A DNA stretch of 18,518 bases from an uncultured Chloroflexota bacterium (lineage in GTDB: Bacteria > Chloroflexota > Anaerolineae > Promineifilales > Promineifilaceae): assembly GCA_937958365.1 (NCBI GenBank), contig CALFEW010000992.1:1-18518 (forward strand), given 5' to 3'. A program made the position numbers and the translations under genes. The number at the start of each line of letters is the position of its first letter. The stretch's first letter is position 1. A model generated the notes under the pieces. That model saw only the letters and a program-made list of their open reading frames with translations, did not search any database and had not been told where the DNA came from. Below are positions 1 through 7,089 of the stretch, one piece after another.

Positions 1-116
1 ACTCCTTAACACATGAGGAACCAATTGGTCGGTGATTTGTACTCACCAACAAGGTTATCACAAAAAGCTGTATGTAGTCTTAGAAATCGCCGCCAAATTG
101 CGTCCAGGCAGCGTAA

Positions 117-263
117 ACGGGAACGAGGGGAGGGGCAACGGCCGTTTCCCCCCATTGGTTCAATCCTGCTAACCATGATACCATTCAAATCATTATTGGT
201 GTGGACGGAGTCTCCTGGACGCTTCCTGTTCCAAATCAACCTCAGAGGGTACATTGTAAATGA
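117..263 (+). other. Short open fragment overlapping the rfbG start (possible gene remnant)
   Basis: One frame is open from about position 117 to a TGA at 261-263, giving about 48 codons. Its stop overlaps the rfbG start codon as ATGA, an arrangement typical of translationally coupled genes. Upstream of 117 the same frame has several stops (33, 75, 81, 114), and I see no convincing start codon or ribosome site. The peptide (it contains IIIGVDGVSWTLP) matches no family I recognise. It may be the end of a decayed gene or chance. The rest of 1-259 holds only a G-rich/C-rich hairpin and short inverted repeats near 24-48. Confidence 0.25.
126..153. repeat. Intergenic G-rich/C-rich hairpin with ACGGCCGT core
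   Basis: A run of G-rich sequence (gaggggaggggc), the octamer ACGGCCGT and a run of C form an inverted repeat that could fold into a strong stem. A very similar arrangement (ggggaggggaaacggccgttccccc) lies at 15643-15667 between convergent genes, so this looks like a dispersed element and not a one-off. It could act as a terminator for whatever lies to the left of the window. Confidence 0.55.
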
Positions 264-1321
264 AAGATCTTTTTGCCAATGCTTTTGCAGGGCAGACAGT
301 GCTTGTCACCGGGCACACCGGCTTTAAAGGCTCCTGGTTAACCGCGTGGCTGCTGGAATTGGGCGCGCACGTCGTCGGTTTTAGTCTGGACGAAGCGCCT
401 ACCGACCCCAGCAACTTCATCGTCTCTCGCCTCAGCGAACACATCACCGACGTTCGCGGCGACATCCGCGACCTGGAAGCGGTACAAACCACCATCGAAA
501 CTTACCGACCTTCGGTGATTTTCCACCTGGCTGCTCAACCGATTGTCTTTCGTTCTCTGGCCGAACCGAAATTGACCCTGGACACCAATGCCATGGGCAC
601 GGTGAACGTCCTGGAAGCGGTGCGGGCCACCCATTCGGTTAAATCGGTGGTGTGCGTCACGACGGACAAGGTATATGCCAACCAGGAGTGGATTTGGGGC
701 TACCGCGAAAGCGACCCGCTGGGCGATTACGACCCCTACAGCGCCAGCAAAGCGATGGCCGAGTTGGCCGTCGCCTCCTACCGCGAATCTTACTTCCCCG
801 CCCGAACCTATGACAAACACGGCGTCGCCATCGCCACAGTGCGCGCCGGCAACGTCATCGGCGGCGGCGATTTTGCCGATTATCGCCTGGTTCCTGATTG
901 TATGCGCGCCTTGATGGCCGGTGAACCGATTAAAATTCGCAATCCGTTGAGTGTACGGCCGTGGCAGCACGTTCTGGAACCCATCAGCGGCTACATGTGG
1001 GTGGCCGTCAAACTGCTGCAAGAAGGCGCAACCTTCGCCGAACCCTGGAACTTTGGCCCGCTGGAACAAAAAGGGGTGACGGCCGGGGCGCTGGCCGAAC
1101 GACTGGTTGATCTGTGGGGGTCCGGTTCCTGGATACACACCCATCCCGAACTGGAAAAATCAGAAACCGGCCATCTGCGGCTCAGTTGGGACAAAGCCGC
1201 CACCCGGTTAGATTGGCGGCCGGTCTACAACTGGGAAAAAGCGCTGGCCGAAATCGTTGGCTGGTACAAGATATTTCAATCGTCGGCCAGCATGTCAGCC
1301 GACTCGTCGGCCGACATGTAA
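260..1321 (+). CDS. rfbG: CDP-glucose 4,6-dehydratase
   Basis: An extended short-chain dehydrogenase that removes water from CDP-glucose to give CDP-4-keto-6-deoxyglucose, the entry step to 3,6-dideoxyhexoses of surface polysaccharide; it is cytoplasmic and NAD-dependent. The nucleotide-binding motif GHTGFKG lies at residues 18-24. TTDKVY follows at 134-139, and the catalytic YSASK has Tyr160 and Lys164. NVIGGGDF at 198-205 and RPWQHVLEP at 233-241 are hallmark stretches of the RfbG branch. The ATG is preceded by an AGAGGG-like ribosome site about 11 bases upstream. Family members usually continue 10-20 residues past the WYK near residue 336. Here the tail is replaced by a repetitive SASMSADSSADM encoded by a palindrome, and an in-frame tail follows the stop (see 1291 and 1322). 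No other sugar-nucleotide gene is in view; rfbF and others may lie to the left. Confidence 0.9.
   Translation: MKDLFANAFAGQTVLVTGHTGFKGSWLTAWLLELGAHVVGFSLDEAPTDPSNFIVSRLSEHITDVRGDIRDLEAVQTTIETYRPSVIFHLAAQPIVFRSLAEPKLTLDTNAMGTVNVLEAVRATHSVKSVVCVTTDKVYANQEWIWGYRESDPLGDYDPYSASKAMAELAVASYRESYFPARTYDKHGVAIATVRAGNVIGGGDFADYRLVPDCMRALMAGEPIKIRNPLSVRPWQHVLEPISGYMWVAVKLLQEGATFAEPWNFGPLEQKGVTAGALAERLVDLWGSGSWIHTHPELEKSETGHLRLSWDKAATRLDWRPVYNWEKALAEIVGWYKIFQSSASMSADSSADM
1291..1318. repeat. Near-perfect palindrome across the end of rfbG
   Basis: The arms catgtcagccgac (1291-1303) and gtcggccgacatg (1306-1318) are complementary except for one base and are separated by two bases. The palindrome encodes the odd last residues of rfbG and abuts its TAA stop. 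A partial third copy (cgtcggccagcatg) precedes it, so the segment looks like a short inserted or duplicated palindromic element. There is no T-run, so it is not a classical terminator. Confidence 0.7.
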
Positions 1322-1393
1322 GAAGCCAACCGCTCCCATCTGCAAACCTACGTAGACCACGCCCGCGCCGTCGGCGTCGGCTGGACGAAGTAA
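1322..1393 (+). pseudogene. In-frame remnant of the rfbG C-terminus after the stop codon
   Basis: Directly after the rfbG TAA the same frame stays open for 23 codons and ends in a second TAA at 1391-1393. The peptide (SHLQTYVDHARAVGVGW in part) resembles the C-terminal helix that RfbG-type dehydratases usually carry after the WYK motif. I infer that the ancestral gene ended here and that the palindrome at 1291-1318 introduced an early stop. Readthrough or a sequencing error are alternatives. The shortened enzyme is probably still active, because all catalytic motifs lie upstream. Confidence 0.45.
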
Positions 1394-1400
1394 ACAATGG

Positions 1401-1488
1401 GACGCGGATAAACGCGGATGGGACGGATTTCAACGGATTTTTTTTAAATTATCCGCGAAAATCCGCCAAATCCGTGTTTATCCACGTC
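1401..1488. repeat. Large imperfect inverted repeat between convergent genes
   Basis: The left outer arm gacgcggataaacgcgga (from 1401) pairs with tccgtgtttatccacgtc (ending 1488) with two mismatches. An inner pair, gacggatttcaacggat (1422-1438) and atccgcgaaaatccgcc (1451-1467), matches at 13 of 17 positions. The loop is A/T-rich with a run of T. The element lies between rfbG and the convergent fadJ, so it can serve as a bidirectional terminator. Internally repeated GCGGAT/ATCCGC units suggest a dispersed, MITE-like intergenic repeat. Confidence 0.7.
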
Positions 1489-1499
1489 CTGTTTCTTTC

Positions 1500-3629
1500 T
1501 TAAAAACTTTCCCCGCGTTCGGCCATCTGGCGCAGCAGGGCTGGTGGTTGGAAGCGTTCGCCGTAGGTTTCGGCCAGTTCCTCGCTGCGGGTCACAAATT
1601 TTGCCACCCCATAATCGTTGATGAATTGCAGCGTGCCACCCTTAAACGGGGCAAAGCCCCAACCAAAGATGCTGCCAATGTTGGCGTCGGCCACGGAAGT
1701 TAACACGCCTTCTTCGTAACAGCGGGCCGTCTCCAGCGCCTGGATGAACATCATGCGCTCGATCATCGCTTCTTGCGAGAGTTTTGCGCCTTGCCGCGGG
1801 AAGATGGTTTGCAGCTCTGGCCAGAGGTATTTGCCGCCGTTGGCCGGGTATTCGTAGAAACCGGCGCCTTTGGCTTTGCCGAAACGGCCGTATTCCCCCG
1901 TCATCACATCCAACACCCGGTCGCTGGGATGGCTGGGCAATTCCTTGCCCTCGGCGGCCATATCCTGGCGCGTTTGCTCGCGGATGTGCAGCATCAACCC
2001 CAGGCTCACCTCGTCGGACAGCGCCAGCGGGCCAACGGGCATTCCGGCTTGCAATCCGGCCATCTCAATGGCGCGGGGATGCTGCCCTTCGCCCAAAAGC
2101 GCCTGCCCTTCTTGCACGTAAGTGCTGAACACCCGCGAGGTGTAGAACCCCCGGCTGTCGTTGACAACAATCGGCGTTTTGCGGATTTGCAGCACGTAGT
2201 CGAACGCTTTCGCCAGCGTCTCCGGGCTGGTCTGCGCGCCGGTGATGATTTCCACCAGCCGCATTTTGTCTACCGGCGAGAAGAAATGCAGGCCGACGAA
2301 GTTGGCCGGCCGCAAGGAGCGTTCGGCCAGCCCGGTGATGGGCAGCGTGGAGGTGTTGGAGGCGAACACGGCCGTTTCCGCCACCTGCGCCTCGGCCTCC
2401 TGCGTGACTTTCGCTTTTAATTCCCGGTCTTCAAACACCGCCTCGATGATCAGGTCGCAGCCCTGCAAATCGGCCGCGTCGCCGGTGGCGGTGATGCGGC
2501 CCAGGATTTCCTGCTTCTGCGCCGCGCTCATTTTGCCCCGCGACACCCGCTTGTTGACAATCGCCTCGATGCTCGCCTTGCCCGCGTCGGCCCGCGCCTG
2601 GTCCACGTCTTTCAGCACCACCGTCATGCCCGCATAAGCCGAGACGTAGGCGATGCCGTGCCCCATCATGCCTGCGCCCAGCACGCCCACTTTCTGCGTC
2701 GTTTGCGGCGGCACGTCGGCGGGGCGGCTGGCCCCGGCGTTGATCTGGTTGAGTTGGAACCAGAAGGCGTTGATCATGTTTTTAGCTGTCTGGCCGGTGG
2801 CGACGTTGGCAAAATAGCGCGATTCGATGCGCGTGGCCGTTTCGAAATCTACCACCGCGCCTTCAACAGCCGCCGCCATGATCGCTTCGGCGGCGGGATA
2901 ATTGCCGTAGGTTTGTTTTTTGAGGATGGCGGGGGCGATGGCGAGCATTTGGGCGACAGACGGCCGTTTCGGATCGCCGCCCGGCATTTTGTAACCCGGC
3001 TGGTCCCACGGCTGTTTGGCCTGGGGATGGGCCAGAATCCAGGCCCGCGCCTTCGCCAACATCTCGTCCCGGTCGGCGGCCAGATCGTCAATGATGCCCG
3101 CCGCCTTGGCCGCCTGCGGATTCATCTGCGTGCCTTCGGAGAGATAGGGAAACGAGGGTTGCAGGCCGATCATGCGCGTCAGGCGCATAATGCCGCCGCC
3201 GCCAGGGATGAGGCCCAGCGTCACTTCCGGGAAGCCAAATTTGCTGCGCGGATCGTCTATGGCGATGCGGTGATGGCAGGCCAGGGCCAGTTCCAACCCG
3301 CCGCCCAGCGCCGTGCCATTCAACGCCGCGACGACCGGTTTGCCCAGCGTTTCTAACTGGCGGAACCCGGCTTTGAGGGCTTGTGTGTTGTGGAAAACGG
3401 CCGTTGCGTCCGTCTCCCCCACAATCATCTCCAGGTCCGCCCCGGCCAGAAAAGTCTTTTTGGCCGACGTGAGAATGACGCCCGCCAGGTTCGTCTCCGC
3501 CGCCAACTGCGCCAGCGCCGCGCGGAAACCTTCGCCAAACTCATCGTTCAGCACATTCGCCGATCGACCCGGCATGTCGAGTGTTAACGTGACAATATTC
3601 TGTTCATCTTTTTCGTATTGAAAGGTCAT
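1500..3629 (-). CDS. fadJ: Bifunctional enoyl-CoA hydratase / 3-hydroxyacyl-CoA dehydrogenase
   Basis: The large subunit of the fatty-acid beta-oxidation complex; it hydrates trans-2-enoyl-CoA and oxidises the resulting 3-hydroxyacyl-CoA with NAD. The N-terminal crotonase domain (about 1-200) has AGADLEMIVG, GGGLELALACH with Glu113 and FPEVTLGLIPG with Glu135, the two catalytic glutamates. The dehydrogenase domain starts near residue 312, with the NAD motif GAGMMG at 318-323, SNTSTLPI at 424-431 and GLHFFSP with catalytic His448. The C-terminus ends ERGESF, close to FadJ. At 709 residues it has the normal family length. I start it at 3629 because GGGGAG lies just upstream; an in-frame ATG 15 bases earlier is less well placed. 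It follows the thiolase gene after 20 bases, so the two are co-transcribed. Confidence 0.94.
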   Translation of the reverse strand: MTFQYEKDEQNIVTLTLDMPGRSANVLNDEFGEGFRAALAQLAAETNLAGVILTSAKKTFLAGADLEMIVGETDATAVFHNTQALKAGFRQLETLGKPVVAALNGTALGGGLELALACHHRIAIDDPRSKFGFPEVTLGLIPGGGGIMRLTRMIGLQPSFPYLSEGTQMNPQAAKAAGIIDDLAADRDEMLAKARAWILAHPQAKQPWDQPGYKMPGGDPKRPSVAQMLAIAPAILKKQTYGNYPAAEAIMAAAVEGAVVDFETATRIESRYFANVATGQTAKNMINAFWFQLNQINAGASRPADVPPQTTQKVGVLGAGMMGHGIAYVSAYAGMTVVLKDVDQARADAGKASIEAIVNKRVSRGKMSAAQKQEILGRITATGDAADLQGCDLIIEAVFEDRELKAKVTQEAEAQVAETAVFASNTSTLPITGLAERSLRPANFVGLHFFSPVDKMRLVEIITGAQTSPETLAKAFDYVLQIRKTPIVVNDSRGFYTSRVFSTYVQEGQALLGEGQHPRAIEMAGLQAGMPVGPLALSDEVSLGLMLHIREQTRQDMAAEGKELPSHPSDRVLDVMTGEYGRFGKAKGAGFYEYPANGGKYLWPELQTIFPRQGAKLSQEAMIERMMFIQALETARCYEEGVLTSVADANIGSIFGWGFAPFKGGTLQFINDYGVAKFVTRSEELAETYGERFQPPALLRQMAERGESF

Positions 3630-3649
3630 GATTCTCCCCATCATTCAAA

Positions 3650-4858
3650 TTAGACACGCTCGATAATCGTGGCAATCCCCATGCCGCCGCCCACGCAGAG
3701 CGTGATGAGCGCGGTCGTCAGGTCCAGGCGTTCCAGTTCGTCCAGCACCGTGCCCAGCAGCATCGCCCCGGTCGCGCCCAGCGGGTGCCCCATGGCAATC
3801 GCGCCGCCATTGACGTTGACGTTTTCGCTGCCCTCAATGCCCATGTCGCGCATAAACCGCATGACAACGGCCGCAAACGCCTCATTCACCTCAAACAGAT
3901 CAATGTCTTTCACCGACATACCGGCCTGCTTGAGCGCTTTCTTAGACGCGGGCGCCGGGCCAACCAGCATGATGGTCGGCTCCGTGCCTACCAGGGCGGC
4001 GGCGCGAATTTTAGCGCGGGGCTTCAGGCCCAGCGCTTTGCCCATCTTTTTGCGCCCCACCAACACCAGCGCGGCCCCATCTACAATGCCGGAGGAGTTA
4101 CCGGCCGTATGCACGTGGTTGATGCGCTCGACTTCCGGGTAACGCTGCATGGCGACGGCGTCGAAGCCCATTTCGCCCATCATCTGGAAAGCCGGGCTGA
4201 GTTTGCCCAACGATTCCAGCGTCGTGCCGGGGCGAATGAATTCGTCGTCGGCCAGGATGGGCAGCCCGTTCATGTCTTTTACCGGCACGAGCGACTTCTT
4301 GAAGTGGCCGTTGGCGCTGGCGTGGGCGGCACGCTGCTGTGATTGCAAAGCAAAACGATCCACGTCTTCACGGCTGAAGCCTTCAAGCGTGGCGATTAAA
4401 TCGGCGCTGACGCCCTGGGGGATGAAGTGGGTCTTGCTGTTGACCTTGGGGTCGGCGACCCATGCGCCACCATCCGAACCCATGGGCACGCGGGACATAG
4501 ATTCGACGCCGCCGGCAACGACCAGCTTTTCCCAGCCGGAGCGCACTTTCATGGCCGCCAGATTGACAGCTTCCAGGCCGGAGGCGCAGAAGCGATTGAG
4601 CTGCACGCCGGGCACGTCTACGTGCCAATCGGCATAAATAGCGGCCGTGCGGGCAATATCCGCGCCCTGATCGCCGACGGGGGTGACGCAGCCCAACACA
4701 ACGTCGTCTACCTGGGAGGTGTCCAGATCGTGGCGCTGCTGCATCTCGTGCATCAGCGTGGCGACCAGATCAATGGGCGTGACTTCGTACAGGCTGCCGC
4801 TGCTTTTGCCTTTGCCTCTGGGGGTTCTGAGGGCATCAAAAACGTATGCATCTGGCAT
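3650..4858 (-). CDS. fadA: Acetyl-CoA acyltransferase (thiolase), FadA-like
   Basis: A thiolase that cleaves 3-ketoacyl-CoA with CoA to give acetyl-CoA and a shortened acyl-CoA, the last step of beta-oxidation, in the cytoplasm. The nucleophile is Cys91 in NRFCASGLEAVN. The C-terminal motifs are NVNGGAIAMGHPLGATGAM with His358 and LCVGGGMGIATIIER with Cys388, completing the usual Cys-His-Cys set. At 402 residues it is a standard length. An AGGAGAG ribosome site lies about 7 bases before the ATG. It is the first gene of a two-gene operon with fadJ, consistent with partner subunits of one complex. Some family members act in acetoacetyl-CoA synthesis, but the FadJ partner argues for degradation. 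It contains no copy of ACGGCCGT. Confidence 0.93.
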   Translation of the reverse strand: MPDAYVFDALRTPRGKGKSSGSLYEVTPIDLVATLMHEMQQRHDLDTSQVDDVVLGCVTPVGDQGADIARTAAIYADWHVDVPGVQLNRFCASGLEAVNLAAMKVRSGWEKLVVAGGVESMSRVPMGSDGGAWVADPKVNSKTHFIPQGVSADLIATLEGFSREDVDRFALQSQQRAAHASANGHFKKSLVPVKDMNGLPILADDEFIRPGTTLESLGKLSPAFQMMGEMGFDAVAMQRYPEVERINHVHTAGNSSGIVDGAALVLVGRKKMGKALGLKPRAKIRAAALVGTEPTIMLVGPAPASKKALKQAGMSVKDIDLFEVNEAFAAVVMRFMRDMGIEGSENVNVNGGAIAMGHPLGATGAMLLGTVLDELERLDLTTALITLCVGGGMGIATIIERV

Positions 4859-4902
4859 GTGTTTCTCTCCTGGTGGTGAATGGGTATCCCAAATAAAATG
4901 CT

Positions 4903-4920
4903 CCTGTACAACTATACAGG
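4903..4920. promoter_or_regulatory. Operator-like inverted repeat over the -10 box
   Basis: The arms CCTGTA (4903-4908) and TACAGG (4915-4920) flank six bases, forming an 18-base dyad that covers the -10 box of the beta-oxidation promoter. A dimeric repressor here would block transcription, as TetR-family FadR/PsrA-type regulators do for other beta-oxidation operons. No regulator gene is adjacent and the sequence does not match a site I know. Confidence 0.45.
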
Positions 4921-4939
4921 GCTTGGGGCAAGTTGTAAA
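4911..4939 (-). promoter_or_regulatory. Promoter of the thiolase-fadJ operon
   Basis: Read on the minus strand, TTTACA (plus 4934-4939) and TATAGT (plus 4911-4916) are separated by exactly 17 bases, a good sigma-70-type promoter. Transcription would start near 4904, leaving a leader of about 46 bases with an AGGAGAG ribosome site before the thiolase ATG. Confidence 0.6.
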
Positions 4940-4955
4940 TTAGCGGGTGGGAAAT

Positions 4956-5002
4956 GAGATTGGACCAATCTCCAAAAAGGATTGGACCAATCTTTTTTGG
5001 AG
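4956..5002. repeat. Double GATTGGACCAATC palindrome
   Basis: The odd palindrome GATTGGACCAATC occurs at 4958-4970 and again at 4980-4992. The first extends to a perfect 17-base palindrome (4956-4972). The second is the centre of a 33-base inverted repeat (4970-5002) with A- and T-runs in its arms and one mismatch. It lies between the stop of the hydrolase gene and the thiolase promoter, so on the minus strand it may terminate the upstream operon. The loop is very tight for a classical terminator. Confidence 0.6.
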
Positions 5003-5006
5003 GCGA

Positions 5007-5636
5007 TTATTGCAGGAAGGGGTTGTATTGCTTTTCCGCGCCGATGGTGGTGGCGGGGCCGTGACCGGACAGGACCTGGGTTTCGTCGGGCAAAGTGAGC
5101 AGTTGTTCGCGGATGGAACGGAGGAGCAAGTCATAGTCACCGCCGGGCAGGTCAGTGCGGCCGATGCTTTGTTGGAACAGCGCGTCACCGGCAAAAACGA
5201 CGCCATGATCAGGCAAATAAAAGCTGACGTGTCCGGGGGCGTGACCAGGCGTAAACAAGACGTGGACCGCGATCCGGCCGATCTGCAAAATTTGTCCCTC
5301 GGCCAGCATCTCGTCGGGCGGCGGTGGGGCAGGAAAGCGGATGTTCCACAAAGCCGCGCTCATGGTAGCGCTGCGGAGCATTTCGATGGCTTCAGGGTGG
5401 AGGTAAATAGGAACCGGTTTTTCGGCTTTCAGTTCGGCCAGTCCGGCGACGTGGTCGAAATGGCTGTGGGTGAGCAAAATGTGGGTGAGGTTGTCGCCGC
5501 GTTCGTCCAGGGTGGCGGCGATGGCCCGACCGTTCCACGAGGGATCGATCACGGCCGTTGCCAGCGTCTCTTCACACACCAGCACGTAACAGTTGGTTTG
5601 CAGCGGGCCAAGTGGCAATTGCAGGATTTCGATCAT
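5007..5636 (-). CDS. Metallo-beta-lactamase-fold hydrolase (glyoxalase II-like)
   Basis: A 209-residue cytoplasmic metallo-hydrolase of the hydroxyacylglutathione hydrolase / YcbL group. The metal-binding THSHFDH motif spans residues 56-62 (His57, His59, Asp61, His62). His132 in TPGHAPGH, Asp151 in FAGDALF and His192 in SGHG complete the two-metal site. The strongly conserved SIGRTDLPGGD segment (157-167) is typical of the YcbL-like branch. It lacks the long C-terminal helical domain of true glyoxalase II, so the substrate is open: a thioester or another thiol-linked hydrolysis is likely. Its ATG follows the stop of the upstream transporter gene by only three bases and has no clear ribosome site, which suggests translational coupling. 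Confidence 0.88.
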   Translation of the reverse strand: MIEILQLPLGPLQTNCYVLVCEETLATAVIDPSWNGRAIAATLDERGDNLTHILLTHSHFDHVAGLAELKAEKPVPIYLHPEAIEMLRSATMSAALWNIRFPAPPPPDEMLAEGQILQIGRIAVHVLFTPGHAPGHVSFYLPDHGVVFAGDALFQQSIGRTDLPGGDYDLLLRSIREQLLTLPDETQVLSGHGPATTIGAEKQYNPFLQ

Positions 5637-5639
5637 CGG

Positions 5640-6959
5640 TCAACTACTCGCTTTGATGGGGCGCAGCAGCGGCGTTTCCGCCGGCAAAATGCGCTGCGTG
5701 TACCAGCCCAAATACACAATCTCGCCCAGGGCGGCGGCGTTCAGGGCGACGGCGGCGGTGGGCAGACCGGGCCATTTGTTGAACAAACCAATCGCCAGGA
5801 TAACGGCCGTGACCACCAAATTGATCGCCATGCCGACGTTGACCGCCTTTGTCACCCGACGGTTGATGAGCAGACCGCGCAGCCAGGAGATAAACGTCGC
5901 CAAAGCGGGGAAGAAGAGGAAATAGACCAGACTGGATTCGGTGAGCGCGCCAACAACGGCCGTCATGTCTTGCACCACGTAAATGTAATAAGCGGCCAGC
6001 GGCGTAAAGACAAACAAGGCCACCAGGCCGGTCGTGGCCAGGGCCAGGTTGAGACTGAAGCGGCGCAGCGGTTGAAAGGTGTCGCGCCGTTCGCTCAGCG
6101 CGATGACCACTTCCGGCAGGGCCAGAGCCGCCGCACGGGCCATGAGCATGATCTGGAAGACCACCGGCCAGGCGGCCAACGATTCCACCGGCTGGTCCAA
6201 CCGCGCCAGGCTGAACGTGACCATAGGCTGGGCCAGCAAAATGAGCAGGGAAGTGGCGGCCAGGGGCAGGTGGAACCAGAACAATTCGCGGGACGTCAGG
6301 GGCGGCCCGGCGGCAGGTACGTCGGATGAAAGGTGTTGGCGCTGCAACGGCCGTACCGCCACCGTCGCATACAGCGCCTCGGCCACCACGCCGGCCATCA
6401 ACGACGTGGCCCCGATGATGATGCCCGGCCAGCCGCTAAACAAAGCCAGGGAAACGGCCGTGCCGCCAGACGATAGCAGACGAACGGCCGTGCCCCAGGC
6501 CACCTTGCGCGTATCGCCAAAATGAATCATCACCCCTTGCAAAAAACGCCGCCAGGCAATAGCGGCCGTCCAAAACACCATGATCTGCATCCCCGGCCGC
6601 ACCCACTGCGCCACCTCCGGCGGCGTGCCCAACCAGCCGAGGACAATCACGTCGAACAGCGGCGTGAAGGCGACCAACGCCGCCACAATAGTCAGAGCAA
6701 TGGCCCATTGAATGGTGAACCGGCGCACCAATAAAAACGAATGGCGATCTTTCACCAACGCTGTCGAGGTCGCCAGCAGGTTAATAATGGGGCTTTCGAT
6801 GGTCACAGACAGGCTGTTGACGATGCCAAACGCCGCCAGCATGATCACCTCGTTGGGCAGGCGGTTGATGGAAGCGCTGATGATGGGGCCTTCGGCCGTC
6901 ATGAGCAGCCAACTGGCAAAGAGGGGCAGCCAGAACCACAAAATGTTTCGTTGTCGCAT
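5640..6959 (-). CDS. Polytopic membrane transporter, MATE/ANKH-like (MOP superfamily)
   Basis: A 439-residue membrane protein with about 12 hydrophobic segments in two halves. Each half opens with a similar stretch (FWLPLFASWLL near the start, FWFHLPLAATSLLILLAQP in the middle), as expected for the inverted or duplicated MOP fold. The spacing and stretches such as MLAAFGIVNSLSVTIESPI remind me of the progressive ankylosis (ANKH) and MATE branches; this is a memory-based match. The substrate is unknown: ANKH exports citrate, ATP or pyrophosphate and MATEs export drugs. I chose the ATG at 6959; a longer frame to 7217 would run through the divergent promoter and into the tdh gene. No ribosome site precedes it, and the promoter sits so close that the message may be leaderless. 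It is followed directly by the hydrolase gene. Confidence 0.72.
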   Translation of the reverse strand: MRQRNILWFWLPLFASWLLMTAEGPIISASINRLPNEVIMLAAFGIVNSLSVTIESPIINLLATSTALVKDRHSFLLVRRFTIQWAIALTIVAALVAFTPLFDVIVLGWLGTPPEVAQWVRPGMQIMVFWTAAIAWRRFLQGVMIHFGDTRKVAWGTAVRLLSSGGTAVSLALFSGWPGIIIGATSLMAGVVAEALYATVAVRPLQRQHLSSDVPAAGPPLTSRELFWFHLPLAATSLLILLAQPMVTFSLARLDQPVESLAAWPVVFQIMLMARAAALALPEVVIALSERRDTFQPLRRFSLNLALATTGLVALFVFTPLAAYYIYVVQDMTAVVGALTESSLVYFLFFPALATFISWLRGLLINRRVTKAVNVGMAINLVVTAVILAIGLFNKWPGLPTAAVALNAAALGEIVYLGWYTQRILPAETPLLRPIKASS

Positions 6960-6968
6960 AAAATGGTG

Positions 6969-6998
6969 AGTATAACACGCCGGATTGATTTCTGTTAA
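6969..6998 (-). promoter_or_regulatory. Promoter of the transporter-hydrolase operon
   Basis: On the minus strand TTAACA (plus 6993-6998) and TATACT (plus 6969-6974) are 18 bases apart. The expected transcription start is around 6962, only about three bases before the ATG at 6959. Together with the missing ribosome site this points to a leaderless or near-leaderless message. Confidence 0.5.
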
Positions 6999-7040
6999 AA
7001 TCCTCGCAGCACTATCCCACCTTAACTGTTGAACCGTACC

Positions 7041-7073
7041 AACCTCCCGGAAATTGATAACTTCCGGGAGGTT
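7041..7073 (+). promoter_or_regulatory. Stable hairpin in the leader of the threonine dehydrogenase gene
   Basis: The arms aacctcccggaa (7041-7052) and ttccgggaggtt (7062-7073) form a perfect 12-base-pair stem with a nine-base loop. It ends about nine bases before an AAGGAG ribosome site. The right arm itself contains GGGAGG. It could be an attenuator, an mRNA-stabilising 5' structure or a dispersed intergenic palindrome. Confidence 0.6.
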
Positions 7074-7089
7074 ATTTTGAAGGAGAACC

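Noticed and set aside
338..1144. A 268-codon minus-strand frame inside rfbG
   Set aside because: It is the antisense shadow of a gene with clear RfbG motifs and has no domain of its own.
4947..6329. A 460-codon plus-strand open frame rich in Gln, Gly and Arg
   Set aside because: It lies antisense to the metallo-hydrolase and transporter genes, has no family motifs, and its composition is what the complement of GC-rich coding DNA gives.
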